From Isoetes taiwanensis (Eukaryota; Streptophyta; Lycopodiopsida; Isoetales; Isoetaceae), in NCBI GenBank assembly GCA_021234155.1, contig JAJEKV010000070.1, positions 5,835,311-5,899,310 of the forward strand: DNA of 64,000 nt. Direction: 5' to 3'. The translations under genes were made by a program, and so were the position numbers. This document shows positions 25,446 through 37,958 of this stretch, in pieces (within the stretch, counting starts at the first letter, position 1; each line of letters starts with the position of its first letter). Under the pieces are notes generated by a model, which was not told the origin of the DNA, made no database searches, and was given only the letters and a program-made list of their open reading frames with translations.

Positions 25446-26848
25446 TCCTCCAAAATAAATGATGTTCACCAAGGCTTGGCAAGACGTGCACTACTCAAGA
25501 ACCATAAAAAAGGTAGATACTATTTTTTTCTTTTGGTCTGGGACAATATCTCGTGAACCATTAAGAAGGTGGTGAGCACTATTTGCAAAACCAACAAAAA
25601 CTAGCAGAAATGCAGGGTTGGGGCGAAGGTTAGAGCGGGGATGGAGTAACTTCATTGATCAACATGATTGTCTTGTGAACTTTGTGCATTAAGATACGAG
25701 CCAAAAGTTGCTTGGTGCCTAGAAGTAGTGTGGAGGTGCCATAGGAAGAGAATGTGGATTTCAGTGCTCCGTGATAGGCCCCTGCAATGGCTTTTGGAAG
25801 GTGTCGTGAATTTGGATGCTACGTGATAGGGCTTTATTCTTACATTGGGTATCCCGCAATGGGATCTTGATAGGAAGAATTATGACAAAGTGGGGATTAC
25901 CATAGGACTAGTCGCCTTCAACGAGGCTTAGATTCTATATAGAGTTAGCGGCCAATTTCAAGCAGCAAGAGCTGAGGAGAGTACCCCACTAAGAATGGAG
26001 ATCCTGCTTTCATACAGTTGCTGCTACATTAGCAGTGTTTTGTTCGGATGGAAGTATGTTGTCATGTCTCAAATAAGGATAGGAAAAACATATTTGTCCA
26101 CCAAGAACATCTCGCATAGTTTTTGATCTTCAAATAGTAGTGCACGTGACGTCCATGCAGTTGTAAAAAAGGGATTATTACAACCAACCAAAAAATAAAA
26201 GGAAAAAGCCAAACCAATTTTAGTATCCCAAACCACTCAAAGGACACCCCAAAATATCTTTTGTGGACCTTAATGTTAAGATGTCCTTTTACTCTTGGTC
26301 CCCATCAATCGTTCTTTTCTTTTGATCTATTTTATTTAGTCGCCCGAAGGCAATGCATTTGTCTTGTCTGCAAACACAAACACTGACTACCAAGACTACC
26401 AACCACTGCACTCCTTGTTCTGTTTGGGATGATTTTATTAAATCACTTTAACATGGGATGTTCAATAGATCTAACATGCAGGCATTGAATGTGATTTCAA
26501 TAGTTTTCTCACATATAGATGAACATAACACAGGGTTAAGTGGGAGTACAATTTTTTGGTTTCAATAATTTACAGAAATTGCTACACATATACCTATACC
26601 TTTACAACTATTTTTCACCATCACCTCAATAAGAGGCAAATTTTGTAACGATGGTGTAGCCCTACCGTTACCTTGGTTAGCTACTTCCAAGGTTTGATCA
26701 TTCTACTTCTCAGGAAAACTGGAGCTCCTATTACTATGATGGGGTGACTGAGCTTGCTCTACAAATGAAAAAAAATGATCTAACAAAGCTAGCACCTTTA
26801 GACAGATTAGACGTGCTTGGTGCAAGAGATTCTCGTTGCCCAAAACAC
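25446..26848. other. No recognisable gene
   Basis: A G-rich, less AT-biased block (about 25540-26040) could be an old retroelement piece, but no motif confirms this. The rest is AT-rich spacer downstream of the glutamate receptor pseudogene. Confidence 0.4.
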
Positions 26849-28964
26849 CTAAAACGAGATAGCATTTTGATATAGTATGCCAGAAGACATAATATGAAAT
26901 GTTGTACATGTTATCAGGAATAGACTCCAAAATGTACTAAGGCTAAGCTCACTCGACCCTACTTCTATTTGTGTACTACACTCATAACCATTAAGCCAGG
27001 CATCATGAACTCTTTGCAGCTCTCCATTCTATTCTATTCTATTCTCCATTCTCGGCAAGGGTCAATATTTCTGTTGAAATATTAATGACCAGTTGTGAAC
27101 CTTTTGGAAAAGCCTGTAGATAAACAAGTCAATCAGACCCAAGTAATAGAAAAATTTAAGATGAGAGTAAGCAGACTTACAAATCCCCAGCCACTTTTTG
27201 TAAAGGCTTGGCCAGCCATTGTAAACTTGCATTTGGAAGATATGAACAACTGCACATAAGGAACCTCATCAACAATTGCCCCAACCCCTCCATTCTTTGG
27301 ACTCTTTTTTAGAGCTGCTGCATAGGCTACCAGTGAATCTAAAGGCACAAGTCTATCCTGGGCAACATTCAGCTATAAAAGATACTCTTCAACAAATGAT
27401 CCCGTCTGGCAGCCTATAGGTATGTTACTAGCTATCAATCCTGCTATGTTTTGAATCGAGGGTGTCAGCTGCTGAACTGTCAATATTGATGTCAAACTAG
27501 CCGTGTAGCTAGAAGTAATAATTAACACAACAAACAACCAAACGACTAAGACTGCTCTCCCAAGTGTGCTTTTTATATCCTCCCATGTCAAATACAATAT
27601 ATGACCAACACTGCAAAGAACGACAGAGCTTTTCAATATGGTGCAGCATGATAATGGACTTACGGTGAGCGAAAAAAGGGTTGAGAAGCTAAACCTGCAT
27701 TAACAGGAGATGTAATAGTGATCAGATATATAATTTTCTTGCATATAAAGCCAATTATAGTTTCTGCACAAAATTGTGCAGGACAAAATGTTACCATAAA
27801 GTAGTCACAATTTGTTTCTTCAGTCACCCACAGAAATCACGGTTCCTTTTATGCTCCAGCAACCAAATGACAATCGCAGTGAAAATAAAAAGCATCCAGT
27901 TATAAGCCACACTGCAGCAGTAAATGGCCGCATAAAAGCCCATGCATGACCACTGCCAGATTTCCTTAATGGTACAACCACCACCATTCCAGAGGTTGTA
28001 TAAGGTTGTGTAGAGTCCACCATCCTTGCACACTTGGTCATGGCCACGTCTCCAATTACTGCATCGAAATCCTACGCCTTGCATATATGAATAGTTGCAT
28101 GGACATTTAAACAAAATCAAACAAAGAAGAAATTTTAGCTCATACACTTTCAAATTCATTTCCTTTTCCAACTGAATACGGAAAAAATGAAACAGGTACA
28201 GGTTTAATCCAACAGTTAAATACTAACTGGGGATTCACATTGAGCCATGACTAGCAAAGCATATGTCTTGGCAAACACGAGGGAAGTGCTTTAGGAATTG
28301 CAGGACAAATTAATTTATCTTTCATAGTTAATAATAACTGCACAAATTGAATGCTAAGTAGAAAAGAAGAAGATACCTTATTGACAATCTTTGCTATTAG
28401 CTCATCATAACTGGGGGTTGTATTTCCATTTCCAAAGAACTGGAAAGTATATGGAAAAGTATAAGGGAGTAATGAAAGTGCAGCCTCAAAGACATCAATA
28501 CAGAAACCATGAAACACCAATGTATTGTTTGAACCTAGGGTTGCATCAACAAACTCCTTATAGCCACTCTTGTGTGGCATACCAATCACCAATAGCTTTA
28601 TGCTCTTCGAAAATAGCCAGCGTCGAGGCACCTTTGCTTTCCCACGAGGCCATCTAATATCCTTCAAATTGGAAGCATTTACGGAATAGCCAGAAGTACC
28701 CTTTGGAGTATCGATGGAAACCCCAGTATTGTTGCTCCAGTAGACAACTACACGAAGGCCCCTTGCCATGTTTACAATATGAAAAGTTGAGCCAATCCTA
28801 TCTCCTTTCTGACCAAGATGGATGTTGCCAGTGAGGCCAATGAGTTTCATGGAAAGAAGCATCTGCAATAATATAGGGCCCTCCTTCAGAGTTTTTAACC
28901 TTGCCAATTCTGAGCTGCATCCTGCATTGCTAGGAAATGCTTCAAAGGTGAACAGACATATTCC
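26849..28964 (-). pseudogene. Glutamate receptor-like (GLR) ion channel pseudogene
   Basis: Functional plant GLRs are plasma-membrane ligand-gated cation channels. Remnant exons: 28964-28377 (LKEGPILLQMLL, LTGNIHLGQKGDRIG, ligand-binding S1 with FHGFCIDVFEAA and FFGNGNTTPSYDELI); 28071-27795 (DVAMTKCARMVDSTQPY, pre-M1 and M1); 27694-27664 (WFSFSTLF, pore region); from about 27636 ([33 protein letters not shown] = M3 gate, [25 protein letters not shown]); about 27124-26849 (GELQRVHDAWLNGYECS and M4 LSLSTFWSLFLI, stop at 26849-26851). Lesions: frameshift in M1 near 27890; TGA at 27824-27826; one T missing in the short pore exon; TAG at 27373-27375; a 22-bp (AGAAT)n expansion at about 27025-27046 in the last exon. 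Introns remain, so it is not a processed copy. Confidence 0.93.
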
Positions 28965-30150
28965 CTGAGAGAAAACGGAAAATTGTTTGCAAGCACTTGT
29001 TACAGCCTGTTACTGGCCAGAATTGCAATAGTTCAACTTCTTCAGAAATACCAACTTACCAACTTCTTGGTTATAGCTGAGGATCTCATCATACAAAGCA
29101 TCATGAGAATCTTTAGCCAAGACAAAGAGAGTTTTGGCAGCCAAAAAGAGCTTAAATGGCAAAGGGCCGCACCTTTTCTTACACAGATCTAAATAGCTCA
29201 AGGTTAGCATGTGCTCATTTTCCTCTAACTTTCTGCTCTCTTTTTGTGTGAAAAGATTGCCAATAAACTACAGAATAATTTGAGTAGAAGAAAACGTCTA
29301 GAGGCACATGAGCTTAATATTCTCAACCTTTTTTTCCATATTCTCAAATTCTACTTTATAGGCCAAATCAGAAAAAAAACATTCAGAATATGGTCGATCA
29401 TCCATAAGAGCCATGGAACTTTGCAATCATGGTAAATTTCCATAATGCTCTTCTTCATGTAGATTTGTTTGCAATAAGCTCAAACAAGCTTCGCTTACTT
29501 GCCACAATCTCTAATTAAAGCTGTCGTATAAAACATAGCTCAAACAAGATGTTGATAGTCATAAATGCCACTGCAAGCAAGTACATAATTTCTGAACCAG
29601 CATAGCCTGTGTTGTAATTGGTATCTCCCAGCATTTTCCATTTGCCATTTATGTCAACTCTGTAACATATGCTTATGGCTCCATAATCTGATTTGAAATT
29701 TGCCCTATTGCACGTTTCCTCCTGAATGTTGCTTAATAGTATAAGGCAAAGGTGAGAAAGAAGTTGCACAAGAGATGCTTTTCTCTAGAAACACATGAAA
29801 TCTGCAAACATGAAATTGAGGAAGGAAGGTAATTTGAGAGCAAATGGTGTCTATCTTTATGAAGATTCAATAGAACCTTACACTTTGAAGATTTTTGAGA
29901 CCCATGTGTAGCACCCTGGTCGCTGTCCCTTATACCCAATTCACTTTCCCTTACACAGCTCAGTCAGCGATGAAGAACGACCAAGCATTGCACAACCAAA
30001 TTTGCCGATGAATGAGCAGTACTAAATATTGCCGGAGTCGGAATGGTTAGGGCCACGACTGGCTGAAGGAATTACCTGGGTTTTCTATTTTTCCTAACCG
30101 TCGATTCATAAATTAGAAGATCTAACGGTTGACATGAAAAAAAAAAAGCT
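28965..30150 (-). other. Expected 5' region of the GLR pseudogene, poorly preserved
   Basis: The amino-terminal (LIVBP-like) domain of a GLR would lie here. A minus-strand stretch at 29200-29010 (AAKTLFVLAKDSHDALYDEI) may correspond to the YAYDTVW region, but identity is weak. Open frames at 29769-29515 and 29939-29733 could not be matched. Probably diverged beyond recognition or replaced. Confidence 0.3.
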
Positions 30151-30170
30151 GACGTGGCATGACACGTGGC
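30151..30170. promoter_or_regulatory. Doubled ABRE/G-box-like motif upstream of the GLR remnant
   Basis: GACGTGGCAT followed directly by GACACGTGGC gives two ACGTGGC cores ten bases apart. Position is consistent with a former GLR promoter, but function is only inferred. Confidence 0.25.
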
Positions 30171-32290
30171 ATAACTAGAATCGCAACAAATCGGTCACCT
30201 CGGTTTAGGCAAACCTGCTAAAAAAAATTATCTACGACTCTTGCTTGGAATTATATGTGACTATTGTGATTGTCAAAGAACCAAAGATTGAAGCTAATAA
30301 ATCTTTCTTGTATGGTCCAATGGTACGAAGGATAAAAACACTTTAAGAATCAGGAGGTTCGATTGTCCTTTTCCTCATTTATCTGGGGAATGTTAAGCTT
30401 CCAGTGCCATGTTCCATCGACTAAGCTTACATGGTACTTACGATTTCTAAATTATGTTATGCAGCGCAGCCTTAAAGGTGTAGCCTTGTATAATTCTCTT
30501 GGTGTTGGTAACCATTTATTGAATTGCTTGGTTTCCATAATTGCAAACCTCCTTTTGCAATTTGGCTGCCATATCATCTATCATGCACCTTATGATTTCA
30601 TATGTTATGCACCTCATTCGCGTGCTACAACATATGATTATGAACCTTATCCAGCATATGTGTCTCAACATCCTTCTAAATAACTTTACAATTCAAAGTA
30701 TAAGCATATTAAAGAATGACCTGTTGCAGTATGTTGTGCTCCACAGATATAATAAACCTTTAATCACAAATAAACCTTTAATCACAAAGAGCATAATCGT
30801 AACACAATGCTGCACTTAATAAAAAAACAACAAATAAGATAGAAGCAAAGGAGAAGTTGTAGGATGCTGGAAGGACAGATCTATAATGGGACATGTTGCT
30901 AGAATGGAAATGGGTGCCTTATATGGATACACCACATAAAAATCTAAACCACATGAAAGTATTACACTATACTAAAACCTGAGCTCACATACGACCCTAA
31001 TAACATTTGAGAACAATTTGAAATACCAAACAATATATTGTACAACAAAACCTTTTGTGGCAATAAATGCATTGCTGCACATCAAAGAGGGAAGGCAAAC
31101 CTCTACACATTGAACTGCACATTAACTTCGGCTTATAATTACGAAAAGGTTCTCAGTCTGCCTTCTGTTCATTTTGCTGATAAAGATGTCATGAACAACG
31201 GGTAGGCTGCTATAATCATGGTAAGTGTATTTTCACAGGTTGTAATTCCATGAATGGTCTGCAACTCCAGAACTGTTTATGAACACTCTAAAAATTCATA
31301 CAACATCCCATGTACCCTCCATACGCACCTTTCATCAAAGACGAAGGAAATGGCATAATCTAACTGAGCATATGTAAGATCGAATCATTTCATTAGCATG
31401 GCCGGGCCTCAAACATTAAAGCTCTGGTTATACATAACCAAAAGGCAACACTACCAACTTTAGATAGCTTTTCTCACGTCTGGCAAGTATTTGCTATATG
31501 AGAGCATCCTACAAAAATACTCTTGTTAAATTAATTTCACCCCTTTTTTTGCGACCTTATAGTATAAAAGGCATAGCAATACCTCAAAGCTGGATTTGAG
31601 GTCTTTAATCTATATCCCTTGAAGGTTCTAAACAATAAGAACCTGGCTGTGAAGATGCAATCATTAGGTAGCATCCAAATTGAAAGAGTAGAAAAACCAC
31701 AGAAGGGTCTTCATGGAAGGATGATAGCATGTTAATTAATCCTTCGCAAGGATGCAATTCCTTCCAAGGTTAGCTATATGACCTCGGGGTCCTTATAAAT
31801 ATAAATAGAAAATAGAATTCAGATATACTTAAGCGCATCTTAAGGATATACTTCCAATGGGAATGCAGCAGGACCCAAGGAAGAGAATAAGAAGCACATC
31901 TAATTCTTGTGTATGATAATTAAAACCTTGTCTATGTAACAATAGGTCTAAATCAGAGTTATTGTTTAAATAATCGCAATCTAAAAGTCATTAAATATTG
32001 TAAAGCTTAGAGTAAATATAATTGTACTATCGGAAGTAATGTATCCGATACTATGATAATGTTAATTCATAAATATTACCTTAGGGTAATTATGTTAATC
32101 GCATGCATTTAAGGAGCCAGCAGAAATCATGCAGGTTTCAAGTTAATCTACGCATGCAGCCTATGCTAGGTATGGGTTGCATGCGTTGCTACCGATGATG
32201 AGACCACTACGGTGATCTCTAGGACGTGGTGTAATGTCAATGTAGGCATGACCTCGGTTCTGCTTGGATGAGTGGAAGGTAGATTAAAAA
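30171..32290. other. No recognisable gene
   Basis: AT-rich DNA to about 31.8 kb, then a less AT-rich block (32.1-32.7 kb) that looks like part of a retroelement LTR or leader. The segment AAATATTACCTTAGGGTAAT at about 32074 recurs, slightly changed, near 33752. Confidence 0.4.
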
Positions 32291-32317
32291 GTCTACTTCC
32301 GTCCCACGGAAGTAGAC
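32291..32317. repeat. Perfect 12-bp hairpin
   Basis: GTCTACTTCCGT and its exact reverse complement are separated by CCC. Direct repeats of GGACCCTATCCT follow at about 32390 and 32422. Confidence 0.85.
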
Positions 32318-33897
32318 GACCTCGAGAGATAAGAGGTCATTCAGGAATGCATTGATAGGAAAGCACCTCTAGTCAATGCCTACGGGGAGGACCCTATCCT
32401 TCACGCCCAAATACGGGAAGGACCCTATCCTCCACGTCTCAGGCAACTAAAGGTGTAGGCATGAGCGGCATATAGGCATTATAGGGCGCTGTCTCCACGG
32501 CCATGATGGAAGAAGCATCCTCTTCCTACGCCGAGAGATTAGTCATGCATTCATGTAGATAGATGGGGTGGTTCCCTTATAACCAACTTTACATTAATAT
32601 TCTAGCGTGGTGTGAATCCAGGAGGCCAATGAGAATGAAGAACCGGCAGGGAGTCCCATCACGAGCACTTATATAGATAGTTCTAGAGTAGTTGTGATTT
32701 CTACCATTGAAACTAATCGCTTAAATCTTGTGTAAGCTAGTAAGTATATAATTCTAGAGCCTAGTTGCACTCAACCAAGAATGAATGAGCCATGTGGCCC
32801 TCCCCTTTGTTTCCAAAATAGCATTACAACAATATTTCACTTCTAATAATCCCTCATGCACACCGGCCTTTTTGGGTATACAAAAGCATCAAAGTACCAC
32901 AAAGGATCCAAAACTCAAATAAGTTCATAGAGATTTATAGGCCTCCGTCGCTAATGTCTAATGTCCAATACGACCCCAACATGTCAAGATTCTTGCAAAA
33001 CTCGCAAAGGACGTCTCCACATCCATCTTGAGCAGATCTACAAAAGGAACAAAGAAACACCTGGTACGAGGACCCCAATCTTGGCACAAAGGCTGCCACA
33101 TCTTTGGCATACGAGGGCCTACCACCATGGCGCAAGGGCCCTCGACATTGACCTCACTTAAAACCCAACATTGAAGACATAAGAGTTGCCCCAACAACAA
33201 TGCTTGGCATGAGAGCCTCCAACCCATTGTATAAGATAACCTCGCAAGATCAAAAAGTCGAACAAGGAGCCAATCAACATAAAAAACTAAGACATTGACT
33301 ATAAGAATACTACAATCACGCAAGGTTGTAACGCAGGGCTAAAACTAAAAAGGGGGAGGAGGGGTGGGGCATGCGACTACAAAGGGGGAGGCTCAAAGAC
33401 GACTGATGAAGATGGGAGGAATGCAACAAGTCTATAAATACTCTAAGGGGGACTCTCACAACTAGCCTCAAGAAGCGGATTTATCTGCTAATCTCAAAAC
33501 GCAGATAAATCGCACTTATAGGTATTGTAAAATTAATGCAGGATTTCAAGGTGCAAAGACTTGCAACACAAATTTTGTTATAACTTGTTGCAAGGGATGA
33601 AGAGTACCTTGGAAGTGTAAATTTTGTATGAAATTGTTAAACTTTGATAAACTTAAATGTTGTATTAAGTAAGGTTAGTAATTACCTTGCGTTGATTAAG
33701 TTATGAAGTGATAAGTTAATTGGATAATGAAATAGTACAGTAATGTCTTAAATATTACCCTAGAGTAATTCTAATAATTGTGTAAGTATAATAATAATAA
33801 TAAATTGTATGCATCAAGTTGATTGCAGGTTAAGAAGATCCCAAGGTGGGGAGACCCACGATGCTGCGGACAACATCATTTCAAGGTGGGGAGAATG
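32318..33897. other. Unassigned DNA, possibly the internal end of an LTR element
   Basis: It includes a perfect 11-bp hairpin (GATTTATCTGC at 33478-33488 and its complement at 33501-33511), an (ATA)n run near 33790, and a minus-strand frame (33323-32958) with no motif. The last 15 bases, AAGGTGGGGAGAATG, look like the polypurine tract preceding the LTR. Confidence 0.4.
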
Positions 33898-35404
33898 TGA
33901 TGTTCCAGCACAGTATACGGTCCTAAGACATATACTGTACTGCCTCGTCACGCGTACACGCCATTCTGACTGACGTGTTACGCATTTATCTATGTGTACA
34001 CATTTATCCATGTGGATATCCTAAGCCACTTATTTAATATAAGTGGGGCCACATCCAATTATCCCACATGCCTAAAGGGGATAATGGGAACCCTAGCTCT
34101 AACCCTTAGTCTATATAGGCTTAGGAAACCCAAACTTTCCATTTTCGTCCAAAGGCTTCTAGGGCCCTGTTTTGCTTGCTTCAAGAGCCCATCTCGCCTC
34201 CCAAAGTCTGTCTCTGCAGACTAGGCCATCAGTTTTCCCTTCTAGCTTCATCTTCAAGCAGTTCTGCAGCATGGTCGAGTTCAGAGCAGGAGGAGCAAGC
34301 CAAGGATCAGGTATTTTGCCAAATCAATAGCCTAAACCGCCTCCCAGACATAGAATAAGTAGGTATAGCCTATTGATTTGCCTATAGCAGCCATCTAGAT
34401 CTCTAGATATCGAGCCATAACTAAAGAACCTGACTCTGTGATTTAGATTAGATCTTGTTCTTTGGTTCTTTTGTGATATGTATATGATGATGTATCTCTG
34501 TGAACTCATTGTATTGGGAAGGGGGGTAGAGACCTTAAAGCCTAGTAGATGATGCTCCTAGCTAGTCTCTTTAGTGCACTGTAAATTCGGCCTATGTACA
34601 AGAGCCACACCTGGTTGTGGGTGAAGGGACCAGACTGGCTCATAAGGAGGTTCATGTCCTGACTCATGAGAACGATCCCTCTAGTGTGTAAAATCTACCG
34701 GCGATCCCTGTGGACTAGGTCTACTGGCTTGCCACTGCGTGTGGACAAGGCATGGGCTCGACACCCGTGGGGTGATGCGTCACTCTCCATTGGGTTCAAG
34801 TCGAATAAGGGCAGTGGCCCTCTAGTCACCTTGAGTCAGTATGTAGATCTCTGGAGGGATTGATCCCTACCTGCCCCATCGAAACTGGGGAGATGCAACC
34901 TAGGAATAGCCCCTTTGGCTATGCATCCGGCGGGCTACAGTCAGGTCCCAACACTTTTCAACCTACTATGCAAAGTGTGCACAGGAGGGGCGGATGGAGT
35001 GGACAACCCTAAGCTATGTTCTTATGCCAGCCAAATCCATTTGCCATGAATTCTGTCTGCAATGACCTCTGAAGACCCAAGCCGTCAGTCATTCCCCTTG
35101 AGTCTGAGCCTTGGGTAGGATTCCATATGTGATGTACTGATCTTTGTCTATGCAGATATGTGATGTGCCATCCTTCGAGATGGTTATGTGATGTTGATAT
35201 TGTATACTGACATGTATGTTTACGCTTCCGCAGCTAGGTAGGCCCTGAGGGAGACAGGGTAAATGACCCCTTCATTCTTCCCACTGGAACTCGTCAAGGT
35301 TGCAGTGATACGTGGAGGGCCCTGTATCAGTGTGGAGCTGGTATGGAGGATGAACTCCTGTTTGTATACGGTGAGTGCACCGTATATGAGTAGGGGACGT
35401 CACA
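33898..35404 (+). mobile_element. Probable gypsy-type LTR, about 1.5 kb
   Basis: It begins TGATGTTCCAGC directly after a polypurine tract and ends GGGGACGTCACA, so it has TG..CA termini. A TATA box (CTATATAGGC, 34111-34120) lies about 215 bp in, as expected for U3. Both ends carry small inverted repeats (CAGTATA..TATACTG; TATACGGT..ACCGTATA). Neither a second LTR nor a primer-binding site was found, so it is a truncated element or a solo LTR with some internal sequence. Boundaries are inferred. Confidence 0.5.
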
Positions 35405-35769
35405 GTATCTATCTCCAGCATACATTCCTCTTCTTTTCATCTTAATGTGTAGGGCCAGACCTCACCGAATGGTGCAGATCCGGCCGCTCTGCAGTGCCCA
35501 TCGCAATAGCAATTCGGTCAGCTTGCTATATTCAAACCTATATTCCCTCCACCGATTTCAACCTTAACCCATATTTCAAATCAATGGTCTTCTAAATCAA
35601 CTTTGATAAATAACCTTATGTCATATAAACCATAGGTCAAATATGCTCTTGTTGCTTTTGATGTCTTCAACATGTGTTCCTTATGTGATCCATAGGTCTA
35701 GAGCTATATCTGTGCACCCTTATATTGTGAGCTAGGTTCTCTGATCTCAGATGGCTTGAAAGAACTTTT

Positions 35770-37000
35770 TTCTTTCAACACCAGATTCCAATGGTCCGTA
35801 TGCACAATCACCTTACGAGGAGAACCCTCAAGAAATCGTCGTCACTCCTGAAAAGAGTCAACAATCGCCAAAAGTTCCTTATCATAAATAGGATAGTTGA
35901 TTTCTGCAGCCTGGAACTTTCGGGAATGATAGGCGATCGGGTGCAGCTCATGATCATCCCCCTCTTGCGACAAGATGCTGCCAAGAGCAAAATCTGATGC
36001 ATCAGCTTCGAGAATATAGGGACGCGCAGGATCCGGGTGTGCAAGAACAGGTGCTGCTATAAAAGCATGCTTCAGAGTGATGAATGCTGATTCTGCTTCA
36101 ATTGTCCACTTAAAAGGAACATCCTTCCTGGTGAGACGTGTCAAAGGCAAGACGATCTCCAAATAGTCCTTGATGAAGCGGCGATAAAAATTGGCAAATC
36201 CCCAGAAGCACTGTATATCTTTAACTGAGGAAGGTGTTTTCCAATCAAGAACTGCGCTGACCTTCTCTAGATCCATGGTAACACCCTGAGACATGATGCG
36301 ATAGCCCAGAAGCTCGACATTGTCCTGCTCGAACTGACACTTCTCTAGCTTGGCATAAAGTCCATATTCCCGTAGCTTCTGAAGGAACTTCCTGACATGT
36401 TCTTCATGCTCCTCCAAAGTCTTCAAATAAACTAGAATATCATCTAGATAGACGATAACAAAAAGATCCAAAAACTCCCGAAAAACATCGTTAACCATGT
36501 GCTAAAAGACCGCTGGAGCATTAGTAAGGCTGAAAGGCATGAGGGTATACTCGAAATACCATACCGAGTTCGAAGGTCCGTCTTCCACTCATCACCTTCC
36601 CTGATGCGGATAAGATTATAGGCACCTCGAAGATCAATTTTTGTGAAGTATCGTGCACCTTGTAGCCGCTCAAGTAACTCTGGATTCAGAGGGAGAGGAT
36701 ACCGATTACGCACAGTGATCTTGTTGAGGCCGCGATAATCCACAACCAGCCACAAAGAACTATCCTTCCTGGAAACAAAGAAGCTGGCAGCTTTTGCAGG
36801 TGAATGAGAATGTCGAATAAACCCAGTTGCAAGGTTCTCCTTGATATAGGTCCGTAAAGTCTCCAATTCTGTTGGCGACAAGCCATAGATGGGGCCAAAT
36901 GGCGGGGTCGTCCCTGACTAAAGATCAATGGGGCAGTCATAAGGACGATGCTCCGGAAGCTTGCTGGCTTTGACCATATCAAAAACATCAATGGGATAAC
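35770..37000 (-). mobile_element. Ty3/gypsy reverse transcriptase-RNase H remnant
   Basis: In order on the minus strand: [88 protein letters not shown] (active-site YLDD), CFWGFANFYRRFIKDY, DASDFALGSILSQEG, HPIAYHSRKF, YDKELLAIV and, after a stop, VIVHTDH. Lesions: frameshift near 36560, TAG at 36502-36504 (Gln in the family), TGA just past 35842 (Trp in the family). RNase H is cut off near 35770, and integrase, gag and protease are missing. Confidence 0.92.
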
Positions 37001-37520
37001 CATGGATTCTAGCCCAATAGAGACCCTCATATGCTATTGCCACATTATTTAAGACACACCGCCGAGGCAAGAAACCTGACTGTGTGCAAGAGATGGACTC
37101 AGTAAGCACGCCACAAAGCTTCTGAGCGAAAGCTTTAGCAAAGATCTTGTGCACTGAGGACATCAAGGTAATGGGGCGTCAATCTGAAATGGAAGAGGGA
37201 TCCTTACATTTTGGAACAAGGGAGATGCAATCAGAGTTGAGGATTTTGTCCAGCTGCCTCTGTCTTTTAAAATCCCGGAAAGCATCATACACATCTGCAC
37301 TGAGCCAATTCCAATACTCCTAGAAAAATTCCACTGGAATGCCATCAAGACCCGGACACTTGCCCCTTTTGAGAGAAAATGTGGCTTCAGCTAAATCATT
37401 CAGGCTGATCTCAGCCTCTAAAGTGGCCCTTTGCTCATTGGTGACTATAGGATGAACCTTCGCAAGCAAAGCCTTTTGAAAATCTAACTGAGAGGGAAGT
37501 TGGTTCAATGGCAATTGCAC
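37000..37520 (-). mobile_element. LINE reverse transcriptase N-terminal fragment joined to the gypsy remnant
   Basis: On the minus strand: ISLNDLAEATFSLKRGKCPG and LDGIPVEFF (start of the L1-type RT), WLSADVYDAFRDFKRQ, then SSVHKIFAKAFAQKLCGVL and QSGFLPRRCVLNNVAIAYEG, followed by LYWARIHG. These are the first conserved blocks of LINE RT (RPISL...K..AK...R, Q.GF...R). Instead of the FLKLDF.KAYD block, the reading passes straight into gypsy sequence within one open frame (37166-36918). 5' truncated at about 37520. Confidence 0.85.
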
Positions 37521-37958
37521 ACGGCGGACAATAATATAGAGTTACGAGGCATATGCTGGCTAAGTCAGACTATTGGATGGGAATTTAGAGCAGTCCGGAG
37601 CATCCAAGTGCGCGAGCCTAGTATTTTATATGAATTTTTTTTGGTTCACGATGCCAGAGCACAAGTGTCTGCATATGTTTATATTAAGTGCTCAATAAAT
37701 ATGCACCTTTATAACACCTCAAATATTATTACTTTTCGTGGTGATTGTGTATAATGGTGACGGTGATGCTTTTTACAACAATGTAATTTTAGCACAATAG
37801 AGTCTAGCAATTCTATGGAATCTAGGCAACAAGCTTCCAACCATGTAGGGGTTTTTAGCGTTAAAAAGTTCCAAACAAAGATCATTAGCACAACAACTTA
37901 ATAACTAGAATGAATATTGCAATAAAGCTTTGATGTATCATAAATTACTAAATCTGGT
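37521..37958. other. No recognisable feature
   Basis: AT-rich spacer between the LINE fragment and the dispersed repeat. Confidence 0.5.

Noticed and set aside
32958..33323. 121-codon minus-strand open frame
   Set aside because: Leu/Cys-rich product from a biased stretch, overlapping competing frames on both strands.
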